From Ophiobolus disseminans (taxonomy: Eukaryota > Ascomycota > Dothideomycetes > Pleosporales > Phaeosphaeriaceae), in contig MU006234.1 in assembly GCA_010093685.1 (NCBI GenBank), positions 983,668-1,047,667 on the forward strand: a stretch of 64,000 bases of DNA, in the 5' to 3' direction. Under the pieces are notes generated by a model. It ran no database searches and was not told the origin of the DNA. It saw only the letters and a program-made list of their open reading frames with translations. Shown one piece after another: positions 43,279 through 53,062 of the stretch (positions are counted from its first letter, which is position 1; each line of letters opens with the position of its first letter). A program made the translations under genes and the position numbers.

Positions 43279-44096
43279 TCACGATTCCGTCTTCTCCTCT
43301 TGACTCGCCAGCAGCGTATACACCGGGGCGTCGAGTTTATCGCGGCCCTTGAGGAAATCGAGTTCGAGTATAAACACGTATCCCATGATCGTTCCGCCGA
43401 GCTTCTTCACGAGTGATCCGGCCGCGGCTGCAGATCCGCCTGTCGGGAATATTAGCCACATTCCACATGCCATCAATCAAGCGTGATTGTAGGTGGGACA
43501 TTGAACTCACCCGTCGCAATAATATCATCCACAACCAACACCTTCTGTCCCTTCTTCACAGCATCCCCCTGCATCTGGAAGAAATCACTCCCATACTCTT
43601 TCATATACTCCGCCGTCTCACACGGGCCAGGCAACTTCCCCCTCTTGCGCACCGGCACAAACGCCGCGCCCAGCCGCAGCGCAAGACTCGGGCCAAACAG
43701 GAACCCTCGCGCGTCCAGCCCGACCACGACGTCCGGCTTGCCCGCGGCACCAAACTCCTTTGTCACGGCGAGCTCGAGTGCGCGCAAAAGGCCCTCGTGT
43801 AGCGCCGCGTCCGCGAAGATTGGCAGGATGTCTTCGAAGAGGATGCCTGGCTCGGGGAAGTCGGGGAACTGACGCAGCGAGGCTTTGAGGTTTATCTTAA
43901 GACGGGCGAGTTCGGCGGCGGCGGAGGCATGGGGGGCGGCGAGTCCTCTTTGGGTGGCATTGCTTTCGAGGGTGGGGTCGGGTTTGCCTGGCGGGGGATG
44001 CGCGGTTGTTGCGTCGGGCTTGACGGGTGTGTGTGCGGAGGTGGTCGTGTTTAAGGGGTGGGCGGAGTGCGCGGGCAAGTCGGACGGGGCGGACAT
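43279..44096 (-). CDS. Adenine phosphoribosyltransferase
   Basis: Exons 44096-43511 and 43439-43279 (71-bp intron) encode about 248 aa. The enzyme joins adenine and PRPP to AMP (purine salvage, cytosol). The intron splits the PRPP-binding loop: 'VLVVDDIIATG-GSAAAAGSLVKKLGG'. Upstream family marks are 'FPDFPEPGILFEDILPIFAD', 'VVGLDARGFLFGPSLALRLGAAFVPVRKRGKLPG' and the flexible hood around 'EYMKEYGSDFFQMQ'. Typical APRT is about 180 aa; here an extra 60-65 residue Pro/Thr/Ala-rich tail precedes the catalytic domain and is probably disordered. An upstream in-frame ATG at 44162 would add 22 residues. It is on the same strand as ridA and the homoserine kinase-AIRS fusion. Confidence 0.95.
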
Positions 44097-46893
44097 AATG
44101 AAGCAGAAGAAGAAGCGAGAAAACTCAGAGCGGGTAAGGTGTGGGCACGATTGACGCGTCAACGGTGGTGTGTGCAGGCAGGGTGGGTGAGTAAGTCGGT
44201 ACGTGCGTTTCCTACTACAGAAAAAAAGAGGTGTGTCTCATTCAATCCGCCCAATAAGCTAGCCCACCTGCAAGCCAATAATCGTCCCCCGTGGCGCCGC
44301 CCCATCCCAGCGCATATCATCCGTAGCAGCCTCCACACCACCCCTTCCCAAAGCAGCAGCTCCATACCACTCCATTCGTCTAGCTCAGCCCAGCGCTTAT
44401 CAGCACGCCAAACGTCACCTCCAGCACGCTGGTAGACTATGTATGACTCCTTCCCAACAAAATCTTGTCGACTCGCCGTACATGCCTGCCCCGCATACTA
44501 CACCTTTCGCAGCATGTGCAATCTATCCCAACACGTCAACAAGTGCGAACGGTGTGTGGCTGCCTTTTGCACGACACTGGTAGGTAGAGATTCGAGTTTC
44601 GGCGCGCAAGCCGATTTTTGCGGCTGGCTTTTCTCCATAGTAAAGCGCCACGGACATGCAAGACGTGTTCTAGCGTGCTTCTATGGCTGTCAGCGGTATG
44701 AGGTGATTTTCACATGAAAGAATGGAGCGTGGAGATTCGATGTTCGAGATTTTGAAGGGAGTGTGTGGGTGGTTCGTTGATGTTCACTATGTGGATGTGA
44801 TGGGATCTGCGTGAAGGGGATTTCGGATCATGTGGATGCGATGTGGTATTTTGTGCAGCTGATGTGAGTTTTGCGAGCGAACGGGCTATTGATTAGACTA
44901 CCCCTCCCCGGAAACGCCATTGTGCGCTGGCTTGCTGGACTATTATTGTCGACGCTGGCTAGGCTTGCTTATTCCTTGTTGGGGGTAGTACCGTCATTAC
45001 TTAGCTTGGACTCTATCCTTTCTCCATCCCCCCCGCCCCTCTTCCCACAAGCCACCACATCACAATCTCGCCCTCCCATATCTCTTCCTACCCATCCTCG
45101 AGCGATACCAATCAAAAACCACCATCCATCCAACTTAACACCATCTCACCGCTTTCCAAGCTCCGATAAATTCATTAGTCAGTTCACATCAGCCTCTTCA
45201 CAAAATCCCAAAGCCTCACTCCGTTGCCCACATGCACCCCACCCCATCTCTTACAGCCCCCACTCCCAAGCATCCCCAGTCTATACCTCATCTACCTCCT
45301 ACCCAACCCACACCAAAATACATCGTACCCACCACCTCCCTCGACATCCCCAACGCATCAATCCCATCCCTACACCCGCACCAAATCGTCCATCATACCT
45401 CGCGTAAACTCGCTTCGATACCACACCCTCTCCCCAACCTCAACGTCAAATCCAGATTATATCTTAGCGGCATTGGCGCCTGTTAGCAATAGCAGCATCA
45501 CACTTGTAGCAAGTTCGTACTCCATAACAGCAGGAATAGTAGTTTATCAAAGGCCGCAGAGAAATTACAACGCAGGGATATATACGCGCGAACTCGTGTC
45601 GATGCGAACTTTACATGGCAGAGAAAGAGATAGCTACGGAATGGATGTATGCTAAGTGCGCATTGAAAGACTGAAAAAGAGGGGTTTAGGATGCGGGATG
45701 CATGGAGGGGCAGATGGTGCAGTGTAGAGCTTTGGAGAGAAGAGTGGCTGGGGTTTAGTGGGTTTGAGGTAAGCGGTGATGGTAAATGGGGGGAATTTAG
45801 TGTGTGGGGATTTAGGGTGGGTTAGAGTGAGGAGGAGGGGAGGGGGATTAGGTGAGGAGTGGGTGGTGCAGAACACGTGGTTTGAGGGTAAGAGTAAAGG
45901 TTAGTTACGTCGCTAAATGCTCTAATACACAGGAGAGAATTCTTCTTCGTTGTTTAGATTTCGAAGATGCTAGTAGGTGTGTTCATTTCTTCTCTTTTCC
46001 GTATATGTTCTCTGCTTGCATGCTGTGCCTCTGGTCTTGTTTAACAACGCAGTGCGTGAGATACTTGACGATATGGATGAAGATACAAAGGCCTTAATTT
46101 GGTTATTCAGCAGAACGCGGGTGTGCCAGAAGCGGTTTTAATCGTGCACAGCGGAGCATGAGACGGCTAGGATTGGGAGGCGTCTTTACCATCACGCGTC
46201 CTAGGCTTTGGATCCTCGGAGGGTGTCTGGCTTCTCGAATCGCATTTGAGCGGCATCACTAGCAGCTATGTCACACTCAAGCACTGATGGGGTGGTTCAA
46301 GAATCTCAGCCACAGCTATTTAGCATCACACTGGACGCAAGGAAGACATTTTTCGACCCCAAATTCTGTCCGAAATCTTCTAGGTCACGGTTGACATCGC
46401 CAGATATCCTCAACATAGATATCTCTGGATCGAATTGCATAATTGACGTGACGACTGGGACGCTGAAGTAAGTAAAAAGCTCAGATTTACAGCACTGCGA
46501 CTTACCACGGCTAAACATAGTGCATGTTTCCAAACCATCCTCAAAAATCCCGACATTTTAAATACACCTTACTCAAGTAGAGAATTTCCAGACGCTTAAA
46601 CATCAACACACCTCACCTCACTCCCATCTACACTATCAAATCCACAACGCACCCACCCAAACCCACCAGCCCACTAGACGCGCGAAAATGCGTGCTCCAG
46701 TCACAAGTCCTCCCATCTCGTCTCGTCGTATTCTCTAAACATAGCGCGTACTAGAAATACAGTGCGCGAGTATCCATTCCCACACCTCCAACACAACACG
46801 CTTGGAAATACTTGTCTATAGTTCAGTAGCAAAGTAACCCACCCTCCCTCTCTCGCTCTGGTGCTTAAACACATCCAAGCATTCAGTTGAAGT

Positions 46894-47064
46894 ATGTCGC
46901 GCTCCAACGCCCCATCTAGCAGCGCATCATTACCAACGAAGTACGACGCAGTGAACTGCAACAAAATCACTTGGATCCTGATTAGCGGGCTGGGAATATA
47001 TGCTTGGCTTGGGGAGAAGGATGGACTAAAGCAGATAGAGGGAGAGAGGGATTTGCGGATGTGA
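46894..47064 (+). CDS. Candidate 56-aa single-pass membrane micropeptide
   Basis: ATG at 46894 to TGA at 47062-47064. A Ser/Ala/Pro-rich head, one hydrophobic segment (KITWILISGLGIYAWLGE) and a charged tail resemble small organellar or ER membrane peptides of fungi. No family is recognised and chance occurrence cannot be excluded. Confidence 0.25.
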   Translation: MSRSNAPSSSASLPTKYDAVNCNKITWILISGLGIYAWLGEKDGLKQIEGERDLRM

Positions 47065-47297
47065 TGTAGTAGTATAGGTAACAGTGGGTAGAGTATGTGA
47101 AAGCGAAGGTGTTAAGATATACTCCCGATGCACATGGTATACTATAATCCAACCCCATCTACTGCATCCCAACTCATCCCGCACACTACACACGATCTTT
47201 CCCACCCTCCTCACCCATCAAAACATCTACAAACTTCAAAACCCCAGTTGTCGCATTTGCTTTAATATCCCATCTTGCTTCGTTGTCAAGTAAACTT

Positions 47298-47383
47298 GCA
47301 GCTATCTAAACTACATGTACTACCTAGATGACATAAACCTGCAGCTATCTAAACTACATGTACTACCAAGATGACATAGACCT
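47298..47383. repeat. Tandem repeat, 2 copies of 43 bp
   Basis: Units 47298-47340 and 47341-47383 both start GCAGCTATCTAAACTACATG and differ at few positions (CCTAGATGACATAAA versus CAAGATGACATAGA). It lies in noncoding sequence about 280 bp from the 3' end of the homoserine kinase-AIRS gene. Confidence 0.8.
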
Positions 47384-47663
47384 GCTGTACTAGGAAGTAG
47401 GGCTTGTGTGGCGGGGGGGAAAGCTTTTGTTGTGGTCGGATAGTGTGTATGCGCTTTGTTTGGCATTGTGGCTTGCCTGGGAGATAGAGGAGTGCAGGGA
47501 GGGGGGAAGAGAGGAGAAGTAAGTAAGTAAGTAAAAGAGAAAAGAAAGGGGGAGGGAGAAGAAAGATAAATATCCTGCTCAAGAGAAGTCAAGTACGTGT
47601 ATGTGAGTGCGTGGGTATTAAAATTGGAAGGAATTTAGGGGGTACATGGCCGCATCCCCACCC

Positions 47664-49799
47664 TCACTCCCAAACATCCATATTCCTCACGACACACCCC
47701 TCCCCCTCTCTCCCCACCAACCTCCCCACCTCGTACACTTTCTCGCCCCACTCCTGCAGAATCTCCATCGTCACCCTAACCTTACTCTGCTCAACAACAA
47801 GCACCATGCCCAGCCCCGTATTAAACGTGCGCGCAAACTCCGCACACTCCATCCTGCCCGCCTTCTTCAGCCACCTGAAGACGTCGGGCACAGGCCAAGC
47901 CTTCGCATCCATATCCGCCGCCAGGCTTTTAGGCAGCATGCGTGGTATATTTTCCAACAAGCCGCCGCCGGTGATATGTGCCATGCCCTTGATGAGGCCG
48001 CGCGCGGTGGCTGCGAGGAGGGGTTTGACGTATATTTTCGTGGGTGTGAGGAGTGCGGAACCGATGTTTTGTGATTCGCTCCAGGGGCACGGGTCGTGGA
48101 AAGATAGGTTCTGGGCTGAGATGATGCGGCGCACGAGGGAGAAGCCGTTTGAATGCACGCCGCTGGATGCTAGGCCGAGTAAAACATCACCTTCGACCAT
48201 CGACGCGCAATCCGGTAAAATCTTCACGCCGCGTTTGATAGCGCCAATCGCGGCGCCGCCAGCATCATACTCGCCGGCCTTATATATACCCGGCATCTCA
48301 GCAGTTTCACCGCCCACGAGCGCGGCGCCGGACTGGCGGCACCCGTCCGCGACGCCCTCGACGAACTTGGCGGCGCTGTCGACGTCAAGGGCGCTGCAGG
48401 CGTAGTAGTCGAGGAACATGAGGGGTTCGGCGCCTTGGACGACGAGATCGTTTACGTTCATGGCGACGAGGTCGATGCCGACGGTGTCGTGTTTGCCCAT
48501 TTCGAAGGCGATTTTGACTTTGGTGCCGATGCCGTCGATGGCGCCGACGAGGATGGGGACTTCGGTGTAGCCGGCTGCTTGGAGATCTAGGAGGCCGCCG
48601 AATCCGCCGATTTCACCATCGGCGCCTGGTCTTCTTGTGCTCGCTGTTGAGGCTTTGATGCGCTTGACGAGCTGGTTGCCGGCGTCGATGCTGACTCCTG
48701 ATGAAGCGTATGTGAGTGCTTCTCCAGTCGATAGCTTGTTGCTACTTGAGGGTCGAGTGACGGTTGTGCCTTCCTCTGCCGGCTCCAGCAGCTTCCAGTC
48801 GCATGTGATGCCCTCGTCCTTGAACTGATCCAGAAGATGGTTCGCTATTGAGTCGAAGTTTTCTGTTGCCAGTGCCAGTATGGTTGGTCCAGCGCCCGAT
48901 AAGCAAATACCCAACAGGCCGGGGTGTGATTGTGGTGTGACGGACTGGAGGATCTCGGTGAGACCAGGTATCAACCCTCGTCGGTATGGTTGGTGCAGCT
49001 TGTCCTGCATTGCTGTGTAGATCATGTCTGGGTCCGGCGTGGCCTGCCCAAGCGCGGTGGTGAGGACTGCCAACCGCTGCATGTTGAAGATGGCGTCCTT
49101 CCGCGAATATGTCTCTGGAAGTACTGCGCGCGCCTTTGCCGTTGACACCTCAAACTGCGGTATTACGCATATGCACTTGATGGCCGGCGACCAGTTGAAC
49201 TTTGTGTAGTGCCCAATGTTGAGCGGAGGCTCGGGTGGCTGTAAGCCGGTATCGACGCCGCCTGCTGGCTGGGGCAGGACTTCGCTGAGGGGGATCTCGA
49301 GACGTTCGGTGTCTTCCGGGGAGAGCTCGTTCAGGTATGTGCCCACAAAGCCTCCGTACAGCGCCGCCGCGACGTTGTCCGGGTGCCTCTCCTCCATCAG
49401 GCAGTAGTCCAGCATGCGCGCTTTGGACAGCTGCAGGTTCCCGACCTCATTCGCCAGGTATACTCCACCCACAATCGCTGCCGCCGACGATCCCAGCCCC
49501 CGTCCCAGGGGTATCGGGTTCTTCACATGAAGGTGTGTCTCGGCGGGGAATGCGCGGACGCCATGGCAGCGGAGGACGTAGACGGCCGTTCGCGTGATGA
49601 GGTTCTGTTCGGCGACCAGGGGGACACTCTCAGCGCCCACACCCTCGTACGTTATCCTGCAATTGAGCGAGTGTTTGGACCTCTCCTTGCGCGTGATGCT
49701 GACTTCGAGCTCGAGGTAGAGGTTCAGCGCGAGGCCGATGACGTCGAAGCCGGGGCCGATATTGGCGGACGAGCAGGGGACCTTGATGTGGGTGGTCAT
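47664..49799 (-). CDS. Homoserine kinase fused to phosphoribosylformylglycinamidine cyclo-ligase (AIR synthetase)
   Basis: One uninterrupted frame of 711 aa. Residues 1-349 are a full-length homoserine kinase (GHMP family): 'VPCSSANIGPGFDVIGLAL' at the start, the ATP loop 'PIPLGRGLGSSAAA' at 95-108, and 'GICLSGAGPTILAL' at 297-310. It makes O-phosphohomoserine for threonine synthesis. Residues about 360-711 are an AIR synthetase (PurM) resembling the C-terminal half of fungal ADE5,7: 'LTYASSGVSIDAGN', 'RRPGADGEIGGFGGLLDL' (388-406), 'DGIGTKVKIA' (422-431), 'GIDLVAMNVNDLVVQGAEPL' (441-460), 'VGGETAEMPGIY' (495-506), 'GLASSGVHSNGFSL' and 'HITGGGLLENIPRMLP'. It closes FGAM to AIR in purine synthesis. 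A short Ser-rich linker joins them, with no intron or stop at the junction (near 48750). Both catalytic cores look intact. In yeast these activities sit on separate proteins (Thr1 and Ade5,7). Confidence 0.93.
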   Translation of the reverse strand: MTTHIKVPCSSANIGPGFDVIGLALNLYLELEVSITRKERSKHSLNCRITYEGVGAESVPLVAEQNLITRTAVYVLRCHGVRAFPAETHLHVKNPIPLGRGLGSSAAAIVGGVYLANEVGNLQLSKARMLDYCLMEERHPDNVAAALYGGFVGTYLNELSPEDTERLEIPLSEVLPQPAGGVDTGLQPPEPPLNIGHYTKFNWSPAIKCICVIPQFEVSTAKARAVLPETYSRKDAIFNMQRLAVLTTALGQATPDPDMIYTAMQDKLHQPYRRGLIPGLTEILQSVTPQSHPGLLGICLSGAGPTILALATENFDSIANHLLDQFKDEGITCDWKLLEPAEEGTTVTRPSSSNKLSTGEALTYASSGVSIDAGNQLVKRIKASTASTRRPGADGEIGGFGGLLDLQAAGYTEVPILVGAIDGIGTKVKIAFEMGKHDTVGIDLVAMNVNDLVVQGAEPLMFLDYYACSALDVDSAAKFVEGVADGCRQSGAALVGGETAEMPGIYKAGEYDAGGAAIGAIKRGVKILPDCASMVEGDVLLGLASSGVHSNGFSLVRRIISAQNLSFHDPCPWSESQNIGSALLTPTKIYVKPLLAATARGLIKGMAHITGGGLLENIPRMLPKSLAADMDAKAWPVPDVFRWLKKAGRMECAEFARTFNTGLGMVLVVEQSKVRVTMEILQEWGEKVYEVGRLVGREGEGCVVRNMDVWE

Positions 49800-50728
49800 G
49801 GTGGGTGTATCTGCGCCTCAGCGACGTGCGCTGCCTGCCAGAATGGGTGCGCAAAAAATATATCGGCGGCTCAAGAAATTCTGACGACGCATGGCGGGGT
49901 CTAAAGATTAGGCCGACGCCGGTACCGCGGGGAAGTGCACGGCCACACCCAGCCCTGACTCCAGCGACTTCATCAACTCTCCATGACGCGACGACAAGCC
50001 ATCACGCCCTTCGATCCATCGCCATCGACGAAAGCAGACGAGGCTGATGGCAAGATTGCATCTGATGTAGACAGCACTACGCGATTTGCATGTGCAATGC
50101 CGGTCGTCTCACCGGATGCACGAGGCTGAACGTAGACTGTGCAATTCGTATCCGCTGTTTGTCCATCACATCACTCACTGAAGGTAGCCAGCTTATACTG
50201 AACACTCATGGTAAAAGCAGTAGATATCCCTGATGTGAGAGGTAAGAGTGACTCCTATAAACACGCCTGGCTATATCCGCACCGCCACAACGCCATCGCT
50301 TACCCTCATGCCGTGCGACTTCACCAGGTGACAACGCACGCTGCAGTACCATGCATCAAATTGCACACCGGAGCACGTGCAGTTTGTGTTGAAACTGGGC
50401 AGCCTGAACACTCCACACTATCTCTTGATCTAGGTTATCGCTATTATACTGGAAGTGCGGCACACACGCACACTACCAGGCAACAGGGTCAGCCTCACTA
50501 CTTAAGCCTTGAGCTGCTGGGCTCTGGTTCTCAGCCTTCCCTTCCCTTCTCATCTTGCAGGGCTGCTCTGTTACACCCTCAAGCTGTTAATAAACACAGC
50601 CGAGCTGGGATAGCCGTCCTCACACTACACTCTTCTACGCCGATAACAGAACCTGATTATCCTCACCCACTTTCACACTCACTGACGACAAGCCGACACG
50701 TCCGCGAATCCATCCAGCCACCACCACC
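49800..50728. other. Divergent promoter region between HK-AIRS and the AAA ATPase
   Basis: Short frames only. Contains the promoters of both divergently transcribed genes. Confidence 0.45.
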
Positions 50729-53062
50729 ATGGACTCGGATGAGGAAATACACGCTCAAATGGCCAGGCAGCGCCGACTGCAACACATGCAGGAGCGCGCC
50801 CTCCGCAACGCCATGAGGCAACGTGAGCCGGTTACCTCGTCGGATAGCTCTGATGAAGAGCCACCGACTGTCAATGGGCTTACTAACGGCGTCAACCACG
50901 TGACTCTCAACGGCCATGCTCACGACGCTGAGAGTGCCGCTGAAGAGAAGGAGTCGGATTCCGACAAGGACGACACTGTGTATAGGCCTGGTATGAAGAG
51001 CGGTTCGAAGCAGCTTTACTCCGGAAAAGAGGACAAGAAGGGCCGCTTCCAATGGCAAGACAAAATACCCGAGGACATAGGCGAGGCAGCAGAAAACGAC
51101 GAAACCGCAAAGTGGGCGATATTGGTGCGGAATGTCAAGGTTTACAACGATCCCCGACGAGTTCTCTCAGTACACTCGATTGTTGTCCAGAGCCCGCTCC
51201 TGAAGAAGCTTTTGGGTGCTGTTTTGAGAAAGTACCCTGGAGTGACTGTTGGTCTAAATCGTCTCGAGTTCTCGGGCAAGTTCGAGCCGCTCATCCATCG
51301 CTGGGCTGAACTGGGCGAGGCAATCCGCAATCTGGGCGATGAGACCGAAGACCAACGTACCACCAAGATTCACGCGGAACTTCTCCAAGAGGTCCTGACC
51401 AAAGAGTTCAAGAGCATGATTGACGCCGCACATGACATGAAGAGCAAACGTGTCATGACCTACGAGCATCTGTGGACCCTATTCCAACCTGGTTCGATCA
51501 TCTTCACCCGTCAAGATGGCCAGGAGACCGCAATGACGCTGGTGGAGTCGCGTTACGGGCAAGATGCAAAGGGTCTCCCTTGCTACTGGCTCACGTGCAA
51601 GTACGTCGATTGGGACGGCGCCAAGTTCGGGACCAACAAGATCAACCTCTCCATCGCACACTTCACAGGCACCCGATCGATCACTTCGCTTCGAGTACAC
51701 CCCCTAGAGTACCATCAGGAGTCACAGGCCCTACGAGAACGCTTGATCGCACGCGGAGCCAAGGCTGAAGCGCTTGCGGGTGCCAACTACCGAGCGTATC
51801 ATGGCGTCGCTTGGAGGACGAGTCAGTTCGGTACGCGCGACACATACAACGTCAAAGGTAGGATCGTCATCGACACGTACGGCTGGAACCGCTTCAATCC
51901 AACCCAGTCCATCTTCGTCGTCCCCCTCAACCAGAAAGAGGGCACGCTCCCCGGCCTTCCGGTCGGCCTACCAGGGATGCCGCCACTCCCAGGATCAATA
52001 ATGAACAGCGGCCTGATCGACTATAACAACACCTTCGACTTCGGCACCGGCCTCGATCCCAGCGACAACGACGGCGAAAACGAAGACAACGACGGCGACG
52101 ACAGCGGGATGCCCCTCGACGGCGCCTTCGCCGACGAAGACGACGCCATCAAACTGCCCCCCCTTACCACCGACCAAAAGCTCACATGCACGCCCATCTT
52201 GCGGGGTTATAGCTTGAAAAACAAACTCTGGCTCAACTTCTTCGTCAACTGCGTAAAGGACATTGAATGGCAAACCGACGCCTTCGATCGCCTCGTCCTG
52301 CCGAAAAACCAGAAAGAACTCATCCTCGGCTTCACAGAGTCGCAGCGCAAGTACCGCGACACCTTCGACGACGTCATCGAGGGCAAGGGCCGCGGTATGA
52401 TTATCCTGCTATGCGGCCCGCCCGGCGTAGGCAAGACGTTGACGGCGGAGAGCATGGCCGAGGAAATGAAGATTCCGCTGTACATGATGTCCGCGGGCGA
52501 CCTAGGATTCGATCCACGCAAAGTCGAGACCAAGCTGCAAGACATTTTGGAAATGTGTTCGCGCTGGAACGCCATCCTCCTGCTCGACGAAGCAGACGTC
52601 TTTCTCGAGCAACGCAGCCTCCACGAACTAGAGCGCAACAAGCTCGTTTCCATCTTCCTGCGCGTGCTAGAATACTACGAAGGAACAATGTTCCTCACCA
52701 CCAACCGCGTGCAAACATTCGACCCCGCATTCCAATCCCGCATACACATCTCGCTCTCCTACCTCCCTCTCTCGGTCGAGTCCCGACGCACCGTCTGGGC
52801 CAATTTCCTCGCCTCCGCATCCACGTCCAACTCCGACCCCAGCCCCAACCACAGTATCTCGGATAAGCAGCTCGCCGAGCTGGCGCTGATGGATATGAAC
52901 GGCAGACAGATTAAGAATATCTTGAAGATTGCACGCTTGCTGGCGAGTAGAAAGGGTGAAGTGTTGGGCAAGGAACATATACTTACGACACTGGATGTTA
53001 CGCAGCATTTACATAAGGAGACGATGGCGAGTGAGGAGACGAGGGGGAGTTTGTATGGGTAG
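50729..53062 (+). CDS. AAA+ ATPase with N-terminal DUF7025-like region
   Basis: Intronless, 777 aa. The N-terminal 110 residues are charged and Ser/Asp-rich. The middle (about 120-420) has the phrases 'LLGAVLRKYPGVTVGLNRLEFSGKFEPLIHRW' and 'GRIVIDTYGWNRFNP' found in fungal AAA proteins that carry DUF7025. A flexible Asp/Gly-rich insert lies at about 440-475. The AAA module has Walker A GPPGVGKT (about 562-569), Walker B ILLLDEAD (about 616-623), 'LERNKLVSIFLRVLEYYEGTMFLTTNRV' with the sensor-1 Asn, and the arginine-finger region 'FDPAFQSRIH'. Some relatives resemble BCS1-like or spastin-like ATPases, but the role of this fungal group is unknown. No signal or membrane segment is seen, so it is probably soluble (nuclear or cytosolic). 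Confidence 0.92.
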   Translation: MDSDEEIHAQMARQRRLQHMQERALRNAMRQREPVTSSDSSDEEPPTVNGLTNGVNHVTLNGHAHDAESAAEEKESDSDKDDTVYRPGMKSGSKQLYSGKEDKKGRFQWQDKIPEDIGEAAENDETAKWAILVRNVKVYNDPRRVLSVHSIVVQSPLLKKLLGAVLRKYPGVTVGLNRLEFSGKFEPLIHRWAELGEAIRNLGDETEDQRTTKIHAELLQEVLTKEFKSMIDAAHDMKSKRVMTYEHLWTLFQPGSIIFTRQDGQETAMTLVESRYGQDAKGLPCYWLTCKYVDWDGAKFGTNKINLSIAHFTGTRSITSLRVHPLEYHQESQALRERLIARGAKAEALAGANYRAYHGVAWRTSQFGTRDTYNVKGRIVIDTYGWNRFNPTQSIFVVPLNQKEGTLPGLPVGLPGMPPLPGSIMNSGLIDYNNTFDFGTGLDPSDNDGENEDNDGDDSGMPLDGAFADEDDAIKLPPLTTDQKLTCTPILRGYSLKNKLWLNFFVNCVKDIEWQTDAFDRLVLPKNQKELILGFTESQRKYRDTFDDVIEGKGRGMIILLCGPPGVGKTLTAESMAEEMKIPLYMMSAGDLGFDPRKVETKLQDILEMCSRWNAILLLDEADVFLEQRSLHELERNKLVSIFLRVLEYYEGTMFLTTNRVQTFDPAFQSRIHISLSYLPLSVESRRTVWANFLASASTSNSDPSPNHSISDKQLAELALMDMNGRQIKNILKIARLLASRKGEVLGKEHILTTLDVTQHLHKETMASEETRGSLYG

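Larger units (their letters stand above)
44097..47663. other. 3.5-kb gene-poor region with opposed pyrimidine and purine tracts
   Basis: No convincing protein gene. The plus strand is C-rich at about 44960-45460 and G-rich at about 45660-45890, producing long repetitive Pro/Ser-type frames that are composition artefacts. A small candidate ORF (46894-47064) and a 43-bp tandem repeat (47298-47383) lie to the right. An AAGT microsatellite occurs at about 47517-47534. Confidence 0.5.

Noticed and set aside
44871..45486. Pro/Ser/His-rich plus-strand ORFs
   Set aside because: Composition artefacts of a C-rich tract; several frames are open at once.
47611..48405. 264-codon plus-strand ORF
   Set aside because: Antisense to the AIR synthetase half of the fusion gene, which has clear family motifs.
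50208..50816. 202-codon plus-strand ORF before the AAA ATPase
   Set aside because: Overlaps the ATPase start in another frame and lacks recognisable features; likely 5' UTR/promoter.
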